From positions 310,001-374,000 of the forward strand of contig QEKJ01000001.1 in the NCBI GenBank assembly GCA_003096535.1: a stretch of 64,000 nucleotides of DNA, given 5' to 3'. Below the pieces are notes generated by a model. That model ran no database searches and had not been told where the DNA came from. It saw nothing but the letters and a program-made list of their open reading frames with translations. Shown here in pieces: positions 1 to 9,670 of the stretch; within the stretch, counting starts at the first letter, position 1; each line of letters begins with the position of its first letter. The translations under genes were made by a program, and so were the position numbers. This stretch comes from Agathobaculum butyriciproducens. Lineage in GTDB: Bacteria; Bacillota; Clostridia; Oscillospirales; Butyricicoccaceae.

Positions 1-102
1 ATCCAGCAGATCGGCATCAACCGTGATCGAGCCGACGTAGTTCAGCTCGGCCTGCTTGACCGTTGCACGGTGGATTTTACCCTTGAGCATCTGTACTGTC
101 AT
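1..102 (-). CDS. panD: Aspartate 1-decarboxylase, 5' part only
   Basis: The gene runs off the left edge; the first 34 codons are visible. The product decarboxylates aspartate to beta-alanine for pantothenate synthesis. The translation reads [20 protein letters not shown] followed by [13 protein letters not shown]. It contains the Gly-Ser pair at which PanD self-cleaves to form its pyruvoyl cofactor. The start at 102 is preferred over the internal Met at 90 because GGAGG lies 8 nt upstream of it. It is the last gene of the pan operon, 3 nt after the panC stop. Confidence 0.9.
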   Translation of the reverse strand, partial: MTVQMLKGKIHRATVKQAELNYVGSITVDADLLD

Positions 103-105
103 GAC

Positions 106-954
106 TTATCCCTCCACCGAAAAGTTGTCGATCAGGCGCGTTTTGCCGATATAGACCGCCATAGCGATCAGTTCGCCGCCATTGATCTCATGCACCGGCA
201 GCATGGTCAGGCCGTCCACTGCGGAAACGTAATCAATACGCGCGAGCGGCTCCTGCTCGATAAGCGCACGCATGGCATTGACGATTGCATCCGCGTTTTT
301 CTCGCCGTTCCGGACCAGCTCCTGGCCGAGCTTTACAGCGCGCGACAGCACGAGTGCCGCCTTGCGCTCCTCTGCGCTCAGATAGGTATTGCGCGAGGAC
401 TTCGCCAGACCGTCTGCCTCACGGATGATCGGGCAGCCGACGATCTCAATGCCCATGGACAGGTCGAGCACCATGCGGCGAATGATCGCCAGCTGCTGTG
501 CGTCCTTCTGACCGAAGAACGCCTTATCCGGCGTTACGATGTTGAACAGCTTGGAAACGACCGTGCATACGCCGCGGAAATGAATCGGACGGGTCTTGCC
601 GCACAGCTGACGCGGCATTTCGGACTGCACCTCAACAAAGGTGGCAAAGCCGTCCGGATACATCTCGGACACCTCGGGATGGAACACCATGTCACAGCCG
701 CACTCGGTCAGCAGCGCACAGTCGTGCTCGAAATCACGCGGATAGGTCTCCAGATCCTCACCCGGGCCGAACTGGGTCGGATTGAGGAACACGGACGCTA
801 CCGTGCGGTCGCACTGCTGCACAGACGTTTTGACCAGACTGGCGTGTCCTTCATGCAGATAGCCCATGGTCGGCACCAGACCGACGGTCAGACCCTGCTG
901 TTTCCACTCGCGCACCTGTGCGCGTACTTCTGCGATGGTTGTTGCGATTTTCAT
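106..954 (-). CDS. panC: Pantothenate synthetase (pantoate--beta-alanine ligase)
   Basis: A 282-residue cytoplasmic enzyme that joins pantoate and beta-alanine using ATP via a pantoyl-adenylate. The nucleotidyltransferase signature VPTMGYLHEGH lies at residues 27-37 (HxGH at 34-37), and the second ATP-binding region SSRNTYLS lies near residue 185. The length is normal for the family. It sits between panB (20-nt gap) and panD, so all late pantothenate steps are co-transcribed. I see nothing unusual in it. Confidence 0.96.
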   Translation of the reverse strand: MKIATTIAEVRAQVREWKQQGLTVGLVPTMGYLHEGHASLVKTSVQQCDRTVASVFLNPTQFGPGEDLETYPRDFEHDCALLTECGCDMVFHPEVSEMYPDGFATFVEVQSEMPRQLCGKTRPIHFRGVCTVVSKLFNIVTPDKAFFGQKDAQQLAIIRRMVLDLSMGIEIVGCPIIREADGLAKSSRNTYLSAEERKAALVLSRAVKLGQELVRNGEKNADAIVNAMRALIEQEPLARIDYVSAVDGLTMLPVHEINGGELIAMAVYIGKTRLIDNFSVEG

Positions 955-974
955 TGTATATGCTCCTGTTTCTC

Positions 975-1820
975 TTAAAATTCAGCGTCGAGTTTGGCGA
1001 GATATTCATCGCTGCAGTCAGACTTGACAAAGCTCTGCTTTTCGGTCGGGAACGTGCCGTTCTGCACCTCGTTCATGTAAGTGCGGAACGCATCCACCAT
1101 ACGCTCACCGATATTGTCAAACTGCTTGGCGAACTTGGGCGTGAAGTCCATGTTCATGCCGAGCATGTCCTGATAGACCAGCACCTGTCCGTCACAGCCT
1201 GCGCCCGCGCCGATGCCGATGGTCGGGATGGTCAGCTTTTTCGAGATGAGCGCCGCCAGCTTGGGCGGTACGCACTCGAGCACGACCGAAAATGCACCGG
1301 CCTCCTGTACGGTAAAGGCATCCTCGAGCAGCCGCTTTGCCGCATCCTCGCCCTTGCCCTGTACTTTAAAGCCGCCGAACACGTTGACGCTCTGCGGCGT
1401 CATGCCGATATGTGCCTGCACCGGAATGCCAGAATCCGTAATGGCGCGAATCTGCTCGGCAACGGCTGCGCCGCCCTCCAGCTTGACCGCGTGTCCGCGC
1501 GCCTCCTTCATCAGTCGGCCTGCGTTGCGCACGGCTTCGGAAACCGACGCCTGATAGCTCATAAACGGCATATCCATGATGACCATGGTGTTCTCGCACG
1601 CGCGCACGACGCAGGCGCTGTGGTGGATCATGTCCTCCATCGTAACCGGCAGGGTCGTGTCATAACCCATCATGGTCATGCCGAGCGAATCGCCCACCAG
1701 AATCGCGTTGATGCCCGCCTTTTCCACCAGCTTGGCGGTCGTGTAATCGTAGCTGGTAATCTCGGTGAGGCGCTCGCCGTTCTGCTTCATCGAGAGAAAT
1801 GTGCTCACTGTGTTCTTCAT
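975..1820 (-). CDS. panB: 3-methyl-2-oxobutanoate hydroxymethyltransferase
   Basis: A 281-residue TIM-barrel enzyme that transfers a hydroxymethyl group from methylene-tetrahydrofolate to ketoisovalerate, giving ketopantoate. Family motifs are clear: [16 protein letters not shown] near residues 22-37, [19 protein letters not shown], and the GHAVKLEGG segment. Its ATG overlaps the stop of the upstream reductase-like gene by 4 nt (ATGA), which indicates translational coupling. It is the first committed step of the operon. Confidence 0.96.
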   Translation of the reverse strand: MKNTVSTFLSMKQNGERLTEITSYDYTTAKLVEKAGINAILVGDSLGMTMMGYDTTLPVTMEDMIHHSACVVRACENTMVIMDMPFMSYQASVSEAVRNAGRLMKEARGHAVKLEGGAAVAEQIRAITDSGIPVQAHIGMTPQSVNVFGGFKVQGKGEDAAKRLLEDAFTVQEAGAFSVVLECVPPKLAALISKKLTIPTIGIGAGAGCDGQVLVYQDMLGMNMDFTPKFAKQFDNIGERMVDAFRTYMNEVQNGTFPTEKQSFVKSDCSDEYLAKLDAEF

Positions 1821-2683
1821 TCGTTCTGCTCCTTTTCCCTATTCAGCAGGGCGGCAAGCGTGCCGTAATCCTGCTCAGGATGTTTTTCCTGTGCCATTTT
1901 GACCTGTTCGAGTCCTAGCAGCGCGTAAAGCTGCCGGTCGTCTCGTTCCGTCAGGCACGACAGATGCTTTTGCACGGTCTGCGTGTCGCCGCGCTCAATG
2001 GGTCCGGTCAGCGCTGAGACGGCACCGTGCTCGATTACATGCGCCAGATTGCTCTGCATGAGCGGCGCAAGCGCGTGCAGTGCGTCCGTTTGGGAGAATC
2101 CGCAGCCGCCCAGCAATTCGGCGCTGCGCTGCACGAGTGCGCAGACAAAGTTGCTTGCCAGTGCACAGCTGAGGTGGTACTGCGCCTTGCTCTCCGGCGA
2201 AATGGTCTGCACCTGCAGCCCCAGTCCGCGCAGCAGCGGTACAAAGACCTCGACCGCCTGCGCGTCACCCTCGACGCAAAAAAAAGCACCTGCCAGCTCC
2301 CGCCAGCAGTTATACTTGCTGCTGATCGGAAATAGCAGATGAATGGATATTGCATAGGCTCCCTGCGCGTGAATACCGGGAAAGGCTTCCTCGGCTGTGC
2401 AGGCGCCGCTGCAATGACATATATACTTGTCCTGAATTTCAAATTCTGCGACCTGCCGATACACCTCGGTGATCGCATTATCCGGAACGGTGATGAAAAT
2501 CGCGTCACTATCTTCGATGAGTTTGCCCAGGTCGGTATAGTGTCCGGAATTTGTAAATTCTGCGGCTTCTCTTGCGCTGTCGGAATTGCGGCTGTAATAG
2601 CCGGATATCCGCACGCCTTTTTCGGCAAGCAGTCTGCCGAAGGAAAAGCCGACTTTTCCTGCTCCAACAATGCCAATGTTCAT
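1817..2683 (-). CDS. Rossmann-like/DUF2520 protein, candidate ketopantoate reductase (PanG type)
   Basis: A 288-residue protein with an N-terminal NAD(P)-binding fold: [19 protein letters not shown] carries GxGxxG at residues 7-12. A helical DUF2520 C-terminal domain follows. The reading frame is open further upstream, but the ATG at 2683 is chosen because the Rossmann strand begins there. It is coupled by a 4-nt overlap to panB. Its position as the first gene of panB-panC-panD, and the absence of any panE here, suggest that it reduces ketopantoate to pantoate. As I recall, PanG of Francisella belongs to this family. Function is inferred from fold and context. Confidence 0.7.
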   Translation of the reverse strand: MNIGIVGAGKVGFSFGRLLAEKGVRISGYYSRNSDSAREAAEFTNSGHYTDLGKLIEDSDAIFITVPDNAITEVYRQVAEFEIQDKYICHCSGACTAEEAFPGIHAQGAYAISIHLLFPISSKYNCWRELAGAFFCVEGDAQAVEVFVPLLRGLGLQVQTISPESKAQYHLSCALASNFVCALVQRSAELLGGCGFSQTDALHALAPLMQSNLAHVIEHGAVSALTGPIERGDTQTVQKHLSCLTERDDRQLYALLGLEQVKMAQEKHPEQDYGTLAALLNREKEQNE

Positions 2684-2921
2684 GCTGTCACCCGCTTTCT
2701 GTGGTGTGACGCAACGTAAAATCACTGTCGGAAAAATTTGAAAAACATGTTGTGACAAGGTATAGCTTCCGCTCTGCGGAATGCCATCCATCAATGGGTA
2801 TTATACCCGCTTGAGATAAGAATGTAAAGGAAAAGTTTTCGGCTCCGGGGAGTCAATCAACAGCGAACGCACGTTCATTTATGCGGATTTCGTTCTGTAA
2901 TTCTGCTTATAATCGTTAAAG

Positions 2922-2949
2922 CCGCTCTGTATCAAAAGATACAGAGCGG
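2922..2949 (-). terminator. Perfect 12-bp hairpin between pilB and the pan operon
   Basis: CCGCTCTGTATC and its exact complement are separated by AAAA, just 3' of the pilB stop. On the minus strand the stem is followed by CTTTAAC rather than a good U-run, so termination of the pilus operon here is plausible but not canonical. Confidence 0.55.
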
Positions 2950-2956
2950 TTTCCGG

Positions 2957-4639
2957 TTATGCGTAATACGCGATCCTGAGCAGCTCCTCCGGTGTAGTAA
3001 CACCCTGTTTTACCAGCTCCAGACCCTTTTCCTTCAGGCTGCGCATGCCCTGCTGTTCCCGCGCGTAGGCCTCGATCTCCTCGATTTCGGCGCCGCGGCT
3101 GATCATGCGGCGGATATTGCGGTCGATCGTGACGATCTCATGCACGGCAATACGGCCACGGTAGCCGGTGCCGTTGCAATGCGCACAGCCTGTGCCGCGC
3201 TTGATGGTCGTGATATCCTTGCCGAGCAGCGCCTGCTCCTGCGGCGTAACTGCAACCTCTCTGCCGCAGTGCGGACACACCTTGCGCATCAGTCGCTGCG
3301 CGACCAGACCGACCAGCGAATTTGCGATCAGATAATGGTCGATGCCCATATCGGCCAGACGGACGATGCTCGAGACCGCATCGTTGGTATGCAGCGTACT
3401 CAGCACCAGATGACCGGTGATGGCCGCACGAACCGAAATACCGGCGGTTTCGCCGTCACGGGTCTCACCGACCATGATGATATCCGGATCCTGACGCAGC
3501 AGCGCGCGCAGACCGGACTCAAACGTCAGTCCGGCAACCGGATTGACCTGCGTCTGGTTGATGCTCGGCACGTTCTTCTCCACCGGATCCTCAACCGTGG
3601 AGATATTCACCTGCCGGTGCGACAGGTACTCGAGCACCATGTACAGTGTGGTGGACTTACCCGAGCCGGTAGGACCGGTGATATAAATAATGCCGTTCGG
3701 TGAGTTGAGCATAGGCAGGAACCTTGCATAGCTTTCGTCGTCCATGCCGAAGTGGCTGGCGTGATCGACCTGACCCGCCGTTGCCAAAATTCGCAGCACC
3801 GCCTTTTCTCCGAACACGGTCGGCAGCAGCGATACACGGATGTTGACGTACTCGCTCTGTCTCACACGGATACGGAAATGACCGTCCTGCGGCAGACGGC
3901 GCTCGGCAATATCGAGGTTCGCCATGATCTTGATTCGCGCGATCAGCGGCTGATGCACACTACGCTGCAGCGTTACATAATCAACGATCGTGCCGTCGAT
4001 ACGCATGCGCACGCGCGTGCTGCCCTCAAACGGCTCGATATGCACGTCGCTCGCGCCGGTGCTGATTGCACGGTCGAGCAGGCTGTTTAGCAGCTTGACG
4101 ATCGGCGCTTCCGGATCGCCGCTTTCGCTTTCTTCGACCTGCAGCATCTCCACATTACGCTCTGCAAAGTCCTCGTTGGCGGTCTGTGCCGCCTGCTGCG
4201 CGCCGACCTCGGCGTAATAGTAGCGGATTGCGCTCTGCAGCGGACCCATTTCACTCAGGCGGATGACCACCTGACAGCCGGTCAGCTGGCGCACTTCCTC
4301 AAAGGCAAAGTAGTTGAGCGGATCGTTCGTCACGACCTCGAGGCTCTTGTCCGCAAAGCCGACCGCAAGCAGGTTCTGCTTTTCCGCCAGCTCGCGCGGA
4401 ATCATGCGGACAGCGGTCAGATCGACCTGCATCTGTCCGATGCTCACGATCTCCAGTCCCAGACGGGCAGCCAGCGCCTCGATCACCTGCGTCTCGGTGA
4501 CAAAGCCCAGCTCGATCAGGATTTGACCGACTCGCTTTTCACGGTGCTCCTTCTGGTAGGCGAGCGCCTGCTCCATCTGCTCCTGCGTGATGTAATTGCG
4601 CTCCATCAGCACTTCGCCGATACGCAAATTGGTTTTCAT
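2957..4639 (-). CDS. pilB: Type IV pilus assembly ATPase PilB/GspE
   Basis: A 560-residue hexameric ATPase that powers pilin polymerisation at the cytoplasmic face of the membrane. An N-terminal MshEN/GspE-N domain (about residues 1-150) is followed by the motor. The motor shows Walker A GPTGSGKST near residue 322, Walker B IIMVGE near 386, and a tetracysteine zinc site (CPHC, CAHC) near 456-485. The ATG at 4639 overlaps the pilO stop by 4 nt and has AAGGAGG at proper spacing, so an upstream in-frame ATG is rejected. It is the last gene of the pilus operon. No PilT-type retraction ATPase is in the window. Confidence 0.93.
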   Translation of the reverse strand: MKTNLRIGEVLMERNYITQEQMEQALAYQKEHREKRVGQILIELGFVTETQVIEALAARLGLEIVSIGQMQVDLTAVRMIPRELAEKQNLLAVGFADKSLEVVTNDPLNYFAFEEVRQLTGCQVVIRLSEMGPLQSAIRYYYAEVGAQQAAQTANEDFAERNVEMLQVEESESGDPEAPIVKLLNSLLDRAISTGASDVHIEPFEGSTRVRMRIDGTIVDYVTLQRSVHQPLIARIKIMANLDIAERRLPQDGHFRIRVRQSEYVNIRVSLLPTVFGEKAVLRILATAGQVDHASHFGMDDESYARFLPMLNSPNGIIYITGPTGSGKSTTLYMVLEYLSHRQVNISTVEDPVEKNVPSINQTQVNPVAGLTFESGLRALLRQDPDIIMVGETRDGETAGISVRAAITGHLVLSTLHTNDAVSSIVRLADMGIDHYLIANSLVGLVAQRLMRKVCPHCGREVAVTPQEQALLGKDITTIKRGTGCAHCNGTGYRGRIAVHEIVTIDRNIRRMISRGAEIEEIEAYAREQQGMRSLKEKGLELVKQGVTTPEELLRIAYYA

Positions 4640-5340
4640 GCGTCTGCCTCCTTGTCGCTGACACACATGTAGATCTCCAGCGTGCCGGTGATCAGATTGG
4701 TGCTGACCGCCTGCGTGTTGTTTGCCACATAATCATAGTCTGCAATACTGAAATTGGTCACACGCAGACCCTTGTACCTGTGCTCCACCTCATCGAGGAA
4801 GTTCAGCCATTGGGTTACAGCGCCCTGCGCCGAGATAGTCGCAGTGCCGATATAAACGTAGTTGACCGGCTGTATCAGCGCTGCCGATGTATCGTCGGTC
4901 GAATCGGCGGATTCCGCATCGGACGAGGTGTCCGCACTGCCGTCCGTCTGTGCAGCTTCCTGCTCGGCGAGATACGCGCTGACCGCACCCGGAGCGGCTT
5001 CCGTCAGCGTCAGTGACTGCGGAAACAGCCCGTTCTCGAGCGCGATACCCGTGATGATATCGTCCATCTGACGGGTTTCCAGATCGCTCTTGTAGTATTT
5101 TTCGCTTGCCGTGTTCAGCGCGGCTTCATTCTGCGCGATAATGTCGTCAATCGTCGCAAGTGCGGCAATCTGCGTCTGATATTCCTGCTGCTTCTGTTCG
5201 GCGGCGTCATACTCGTTCTGCAGCGTTTCGTGATTTTCCATCGCAGGACGGATGAGATACATGCCGAAAATGACGATTATCGCCAGACAGGCCACCAGCC
5301 GGAGCAGCTTTTTATCACGTTCGGTTACAACGATGTTCAT
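4636..5340 (-). CDS. pilO: PilO-like inner-membrane alignment protein
   Basis: A 234-residue bitopic protein with a short cytoplasmic tail, a transmembrane helix at about residues 13-32, a coiled coil at about 38-85, a Ser/Asp/Thr-rich linker at about 128-150, and a C-terminal ferredoxin-like region. This is the PilO/GspM layout. It lies between the PilM-PilN fusion and PilB with 4-nt overlaps on both sides, completing the PilMNO platform. Identification rests on architecture and position, since PilO sequences are poorly conserved. Confidence 0.75.
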   Translation of the reverse strand: MNIVVTERDKKLLRLVACLAIIVIFGMYLIRPAMENHETLQNEYDAAEQKQQEYQTQIAALATIDDIIAQNEAALNTASEKYYKSDLETRQMDDIITGIALENGLFPQSLTLTEAAPGAVSAYLAEQEAAQTDGSADTSSDAESADSTDDTSAALIQPVNYVYIGTATISAQGAVTQWLNFLDEVEHRYKGLRVTNFSIADYDYVANNTQAVSTNLITGTLEIYMCVSDKEADA

Positions 5341-6776
5341 TCGGCTGCCTCCTCTCCCAGCAGGATACAGTTCAGGCTGAGGACGTACACGCCGTCCTCA
5401 TAGGTATAGCCGGTGTAGTCCACCTTGCGGAACAGGCCGGTTTTCTGCAGCTTGAGCACATAGCTCGGAATGTCGATAACGCTGCCGCTCTGTGCATCGA
5501 ACTGCAGCGCGCCGGTAGCCGCATCATAGCCGGTCAGCACCATGCTGACCTGAGCGCCACCTGCCGCGCCGATCTTGCTCATCAGGGCGCTGTCCACCTG
5601 CGGATAGGTGGCAAGCGCGTCCGTCAGATTGCGCACCTGCTGCAGTCCCTGCACCAGATTGTCATTGCGCTGCTGCTTTTCGGCAGCTTCGTTGTACTGC
5701 TCGATCACGGTCGGATCGTTCAGCCAGTCGTTGATGTCGCCGGTCCTGTGGCTCAGGCTGCTGTTCATCTGCAGGAACACACACCAGACCGCAGCGCACA
5801 CCACCAGACACACCGCAATCGGTGTGTAGAAGCTGTGCAGCAGGCCGGTCTGCCCTTTGCTGCCGCGGGACAAACGCCGATAGCTGCGGAGCAGATCCAG
5901 CTCCTTGTTTGCACGAAGCACGGTTCGAATCAAAGTTTCGGCACAGCCGAGCCAGTCGTCCAGCCGCTCGCCGGTCGGCATGGCGCGGAACGCACGGCAT
6001 TCGGGCAGACGGCTCACTTTCAGCCCCAGACCGCGGATACCCGCCAGACACACCTCGAAATCATCATCCGAGCAGCCGGCGTAATACACATCGGTCAGCG
6101 TGCCGCCCGAGCGGCTTGCCGTGTGGAACTGCATGGTGCCGGAAACGTTTCTCGTCATCTCGGTGCCGAAATCCACCGTGCCCGGCTCACTGAAAATACG
6201 GCTGCGGCTGGAATAACGGTACTCGCCGTTCTCGACCAGCAGCGAAAGCACGCTGCTGCCCTCAAAGCACAGCCAGATACAGGTCTTGCCCTGCATGGAC
6301 TGCATGGCATGCAGGAGCTTGAGCCGTCCTGCCATAGTAACGGTAACGCTCTGCAGGCGCAGGCCGAGCCGGTCGGTCATTGCAAGGTATTCTTCCATCG
6401 TTTCCTTGCGGCAGGCAGCGCAGAACAGCTGCTGACGGCCCTCGGCATCTGTGCCGAGCGGCACATAGTCCGCCGCCGCAAGCTGATCCTCCCGCGGACG
6501 CATTTCGTGCCGCACAAGCTCCTCCAGCTTGTTTTCCGGCATGCTCGGTGCGGTGATAGTCTTGGTGGCAACCGCCTCATCCGGCAGGACGAGCGTGATG
6601 CCGCGGGTCGGCAGCCTGTGCTGCTGCCAGAGTGCGCCTATCGCCTTCTCCCAGTTTTCCATGCCGCCGCCGTGTACGGGGGCACTGTAAAGCGCCTGCA
6701 CGGAAGGCTGCGCGCCGGACTTGCCGACCGCGACAAGCACCTGCTCCTCCTGCAGCGCCAAAACGGTTGTGTTCAT
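5337..6776 (-). CDS. PilM-PilN fusion protein of the type IV pilus platform
   Basis: A protein of about 479 residues. The N-terminal 300 residues are actin-like PilM, including LVLPDEAVATKTITAPSM and the segment after it. A single transmembrane helix follows near residues 318-340 (TPIAVCLVVCAAVWCVFL). The periplasm-type PilN portion has a coiled coil and a ferredoxin-like fold. PilM and PilN are usually two genes; here they are one chain, fixing their stoichiometry. The ATG at 6776 is preferred over the one at 6782 because GGGGAG then sits 8 nt upstream. It is coupled to pilO by a 4-nt overlap. Confidence 0.78.
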   Translation of the reverse strand: MNTTVLALQEEQVLVAVGKSGAQPSVQALYSAPVHGGGMENWEKAIGALWQQHRLPTRGITLVLPDEAVATKTITAPSMPENKLEELVRHEMRPREDQLAAADYVPLGTDAEGRQQLFCAACRKETMEEYLAMTDRLGLRLQSVTVTMAGRLKLLHAMQSMQGKTCIWLCFEGSSVLSLLVENGEYRYSSRSRIFSEPGTVDFGTEMTRNVSGTMQFHTASRSGGTLTDVYYAGCSDDDFEVCLAGIRGLGLKVSRLPECRAFRAMPTGERLDDWLGCAETLIRTVLRANKELDLLRSYRRLSRGSKGQTGLLHSFYTPIAVCLVVCAAVWCVFLQMNSSLSHRTGDINDWLNDPTVIEQYNEAAEKQQRNDNLVQGLQQVRNLTDALATYPQVDSALMSKIGAAGGAQVSMVLTGYDAATGALQFDAQSGSVIDIPSYVLKLQKTGLFRKVDYTGYTYEDGVYVLSLNCILLGEEAAE

Positions 6777-6817
6777 TCTCATTTCTCCCCTTTTGTGAGG
6801 TTTACACGTTTCCGAGG

Positions 6818-8074
6818 TTATACGTTCCCCGAACTCTCAATCGCACTGTACGAGCCGATGATCGGCGACATGACTGCGATAATGATAAAGCCGACCACGA
6901 ACGCCATCAGCACGATCAGCATCGGCTCCAGAATGGTCGTCATGCGCTTGCTCGCCTGCTGTGCATCGTACTCCATCGAATCCGCGATGGAATCCAGCAT
7001 GGAGTCCAGTCGTCCGGTCTCCTCGCCAACTGCAATGCTGCTGCACAGCTTGCGCTGAAAGCCGTCTACGGTCTCGAGGGCGGCGGACAGGCTGACGCCC
7101 GAACGCACCTGCACGAGCACATCATCGAACTGCGAAACGATGTAGGCGTTGCCGATGGTATCACGGGCGGTCTGCAGCGCAGTGACGATCGGCAGACCGC
7201 TCGAGTACAGGCTGCTGATGGTTCGCGCGAACCGCGCCGTGCAGATAACCTGATTGAGCGGACCGAAAACCGGCATTTTGAGCTTGCGTCGGTCCATTTC
7301 CAGCCGGACGGCCGGAATGCGCAGCAGCATGCGGATAACCATGACCGCTGCCGCGACACCCAGTATCATCAGATACCATTTGGTAACCATAAAATTGGAA
7401 AACGCCATCAGCGCCAGCGTAACGCCCGGCAGCGAATCCATTGTGGAGAACAGATCGCTGAACTGCGGCAGCACGAAGGTTACGATAACGATAACGACCG
7501 CGACCGCCAGAATCGCAAGGATCATCGGGTACATGAGCGCCGACTTGACCTGCTGGTTCATCTGGTGCGCCTTCTCGTAATGGATGGCGAGCCGCTCCGC
7601 GACCTGATCCAGCTTGCCGCTGCCCTCGCCTGCGCGGATCATGCCGAGCATGAGCGTTGGGAACACCTGCTGCGCCTCGAGTGCGGCAGAAAGGCTCGAG
7701 CCTTTCCGGACTTCACCCAGCACACTCTCGTAAATGCGGCGCAGACCCGCGCTGATGCCCTCATCCTGCGAGATGATCGTCAGCGCGCGCACCAGACTGA
7801 CGCCCGAAGCCAGCAGCGTGGACAGCTGACGGCACAGGTCGCTCAGCTCCTGCGGACGCAGCGTGCGCGGCTTGCGGCCCGCACCGCGGCAGGTCGCACT
7901 CTGCAGATACAGCCCCTGAGCGAGTAATTGGGTATACAACGTGTCATAGTCCGCAGCCTCCATTGCGCCGCGGACTACCTTTCCGTCTATGTCCTTTGCC
8001 GTGTAGCGGAACAGCGTGTGACCGCTGTTCGGTTTGACCGTGACGGTCAGCCTGTGGTTGTTGGATGCAGCCAT
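6818..8074 (-). CDS. pilC: Type IV pilus assembly platform protein PilC/GspF
   Basis: A 418-residue polytopic inner-membrane protein that couples the PilB motor to pilin insertion. Two GspF repeats are visible. The first spans about 75-200, with LCRQLSTLLASGVSLVRAL and then a helix pair near 170-230. The second spans about 275-400, with RFARTISSLYSSGLPIVTAL and a final hydrophobic helix. The ATG at 8074 has GGAGG 7 nt upstream, so the upstream frame extension (MERRVS) is unlikely to be translated. Confidence 0.92.
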   Translation of the reverse strand: MAASNNHRLTVTVKPNSGHTLFRYTAKDIDGKVVRGAMEAADYDTLYTQLLAQGLYLQSATCRGAGRKPRTLRPQELSDLCRQLSTLLASGVSLVRALTIISQDEGISAGLRRIYESVLGEVRKGSSLSAALEAQQVFPTLMLGMIRAGEGSGKLDQVAERLAIHYEKAHQMNQQVKSALMYPMILAILAVAVVIVIVTFVLPQFSDLFSTMDSLPGVTLALMAFSNFMVTKWYLMILGVAAAVMVIRMLLRIPAVRLEMDRRKLKMPVFGPLNQVICTARFARTISSLYSSGLPIVTALQTARDTIGNAYIVSQFDDVLVQVRSGVSLSAALETVDGFQRKLCSSIAVGEETGRLDSMLDSIADSMEYDAQQASKRMTTILEPMLIVLMAFVVGFIIIAVMSPIIGSYSAIESSGNV

Positions 8075-8095
8075 GCTGACCCTCCTCTCCATTCA

Positions 8096-8863
8096 TTACA
8101 ATAATCCCATATACCAGTCCGCGATCGTTTCTCCGAAAAACATGGCGATCGCAATGCCGATGCACAAAAACGGACCGAATGCGAACTGGCTTTTCCGGTT
8201 TGCCTTCTTTTGGGCGAGCAGCAGCGCGCCGAAGCCGCCGCCGAGCAGAATGCCGATAAACGCGGCAACGACCGTCAACTTTGCGCCGAGGAAAAAGCCC
8301 GCGCCGAACATCAGCTTGATATCACCGCCGCCGAAGCCGCCGGGCACGATGAGCGCCAGAAGCAGCATCGGCACGCTGACGATCACGCAGCCGATCAGCC
8401 GCGATTTTATCCCCAGGCTGGGGATAAGTATGTGCGCAGCGATGCCGCAGACAAACAGCAGCACCGGAAACCGGTCGTAGATTTCAAGCGTGTCCATGTC
8501 CATGAGCGCCACGACCGTCAGAATACCGAGCACGGCGAACGCCAGCGCCGCCTGTGCGGTCTCGCCGCCGAAGGCGTATGCGCAGGCACAAGAGCATAAG
8601 CCGCCGAGCACCTCGATCCAGAAATCCCTTGCGGGAATTTTTGCACCGCAGCCGCGGCATTTGCCGCCCTGCAGGAGATAACTCAGGCACGGGATCAGCT
8701 CCGCCGCCGACAGCGTGCGCCCGCACACCGGACAGTGACTGCGTCCCTTCACCACGCTCTCTCTGCGCGGCAGGCGCCATACCACCACACCGAGAAAGCT
8801 GAATACGCATGCGCCCAATGCGAACCGTAACAGCCATAATACAGCATAGGCGATGTAAAGCAT
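8096..8863 (-). CDS. pilD: Prepilin peptidase/N-methyltransferase PilD
   Basis: A 255-residue membrane aspartyl protease that cleaves and N-methylates the prepilins encoded upstream. It has the zinc-binding cysteine pairs CPVC and CRGC in the cytoplasmic loop. The first catalytic Asp lies in ALMDMDTLEIYD and the second in GGGDIKL (GxGD family). Eight hydrophobic segments are expected from the sequence. The ATG at 8863 has a perfect AGGAGG; the longer frame (MAVTCHAV) reads through non-coding DNA. Confidence 0.94.
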   Translation of the reverse strand: MLYIAYAVLWLLRFALGACVFSFLGVVVWRLPRRESVVKGRSHCPVCGRTLSAAELIPCLSYLLQGGKCRGCGAKIPARDFWIEVLGGLCSCACAYAFGGETAQAALAFAVLGILTVVALMDMDTLEIYDRFPVLLFVCGIAAHILIPSLGIKSRLIGCVIVSVPMLLLALIVPGGFGGGDIKLMFGAGFFLGAKLTVVAAFIGILLGGGFGALLLAQKKANRKSQFAFGPFLCIGIAIAMFFGETIADWYMGLL

Positions 8864-8938
8864 TGGTTTCCTCCTCGTTTGGGTTGGTTTGGAATGATTT
8901 TTTACAAATAGAATCTGCCATACAAAAACCGCATGACA

Positions 8939-9095
8939 GGTCACAGCCACTTAAATATTAAGGGACTGTGACCCGCCATACCGTCCGCAAGCCGAACGCA
9001 GGCACCGTTACTGCGTTCCGCCTCGTTACAGCGGTATGAATCAGATCACCACCGACGGGCACCGTACCGCACCGTGGTTAGACGGTGCGGTACGG
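8939..9095 (-). other. Hairpin-rich spacer between the pilin gene and pilD
   Basis: Three nested or adjacent inverted repeats fill most of the 265-bp gap. One is a 14-bp perfect stem (9062-9075 with 9082-9095, 6-nt loop) directly 3' of the pilin stop. The second is an outer CATACCG/CGGTATG pair (8978-8984 and 9032-9038) enclosing GAACGCA/TGCGTTC. The third is GGTCACAG/CTGTGACC (8939-8946 and 8966-8973) with an inner CTTAA/TTAAG. None has a strong U-run, so mRNA processing, stabilisation or partial attenuation is more likely than full termination. Confidence 0.65.
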
Positions 9096-9128
9096 GCGGG
9101 GTGGGTAGGTAGTTAGATTAGGTCGCAA

Positions 9129-9584
9129 TTACTTCAAATCGTCCGTAAATGCAACATCACCTGCTACCTCAGTCTGAGAAGAAGCAGTGCAGCCGCCTTC
9201 AGCCGTATAATAACCCGTCTTGCCATTTTTGCTTACGTGTTTAACATATACAACCTTGCCGTCCTTTACGTTAATCGTATCACTGCTCTTAGTAATCGTT
9301 ACCTCAGACAGCTTCTGCACCTCACTCATCTTCAGATTAGCAGCCGCGACATCTGTATGGGCACCATATACCTCATCTGTAATTGTCTGAGCAGCCATTA
9401 CAATCTGACGAGTCTCAGCAACAGCACTCTTCTCCTTAGCACGGTCAATATAACCAGTCAGCGCCGGAATCAGCAGCGCTGCCAGAATTGCCAGAATAAC
9501 CAGAACCACGATCAGCTCTACCAGCGTAAAGCCGCCCTTCTTGCTGCGGCGCTTCTGCTGCAACGCGATCATTTTTTCCATCAT
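9129..9584 (-). CDS. Major type IV pilin (prepilin)
   Basis: A 151-residue prepilin. A basic leader ends at Gly18, followed by mature Phe19 in GGFTLVELIVVLVILAILAAL, with Glu23 as the conserved E5. A small soluble domain of about 100 residues follows, rich in Thr/Ser/Lys with a Cys near the C-terminal end. GGAGG lies 9 nt upstream of the first of two adjacent ATGs. Its size, FTLVE core and the stable hairpin right after the gene suggest that it is the abundant major subunit. This is inferred, as expression is not visible. Confidence 0.88.
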   Translation of the reverse strand: MMEKMIALQQKRRSKKGGFTLVELIVVLVILAILAALLIPALTGYIDRAKEKSAVAETRQIVMAAQTITDEVYGAHTDVAAANLKMSEVQKLSEVTITKSSDTINVKDGKVVYVKHVSKNGKTGYYTAEGGCTASSQTEVAGDVAFTDDLK

Positions 9585-9670
9585 GATCTTATTCCTCCAA
9601 TTTTATTTTTGTTTTTCTATCTCTGTAAGCTGCGGCGGTGCTCCGCAGAGTTACACATATTACATTGCCG

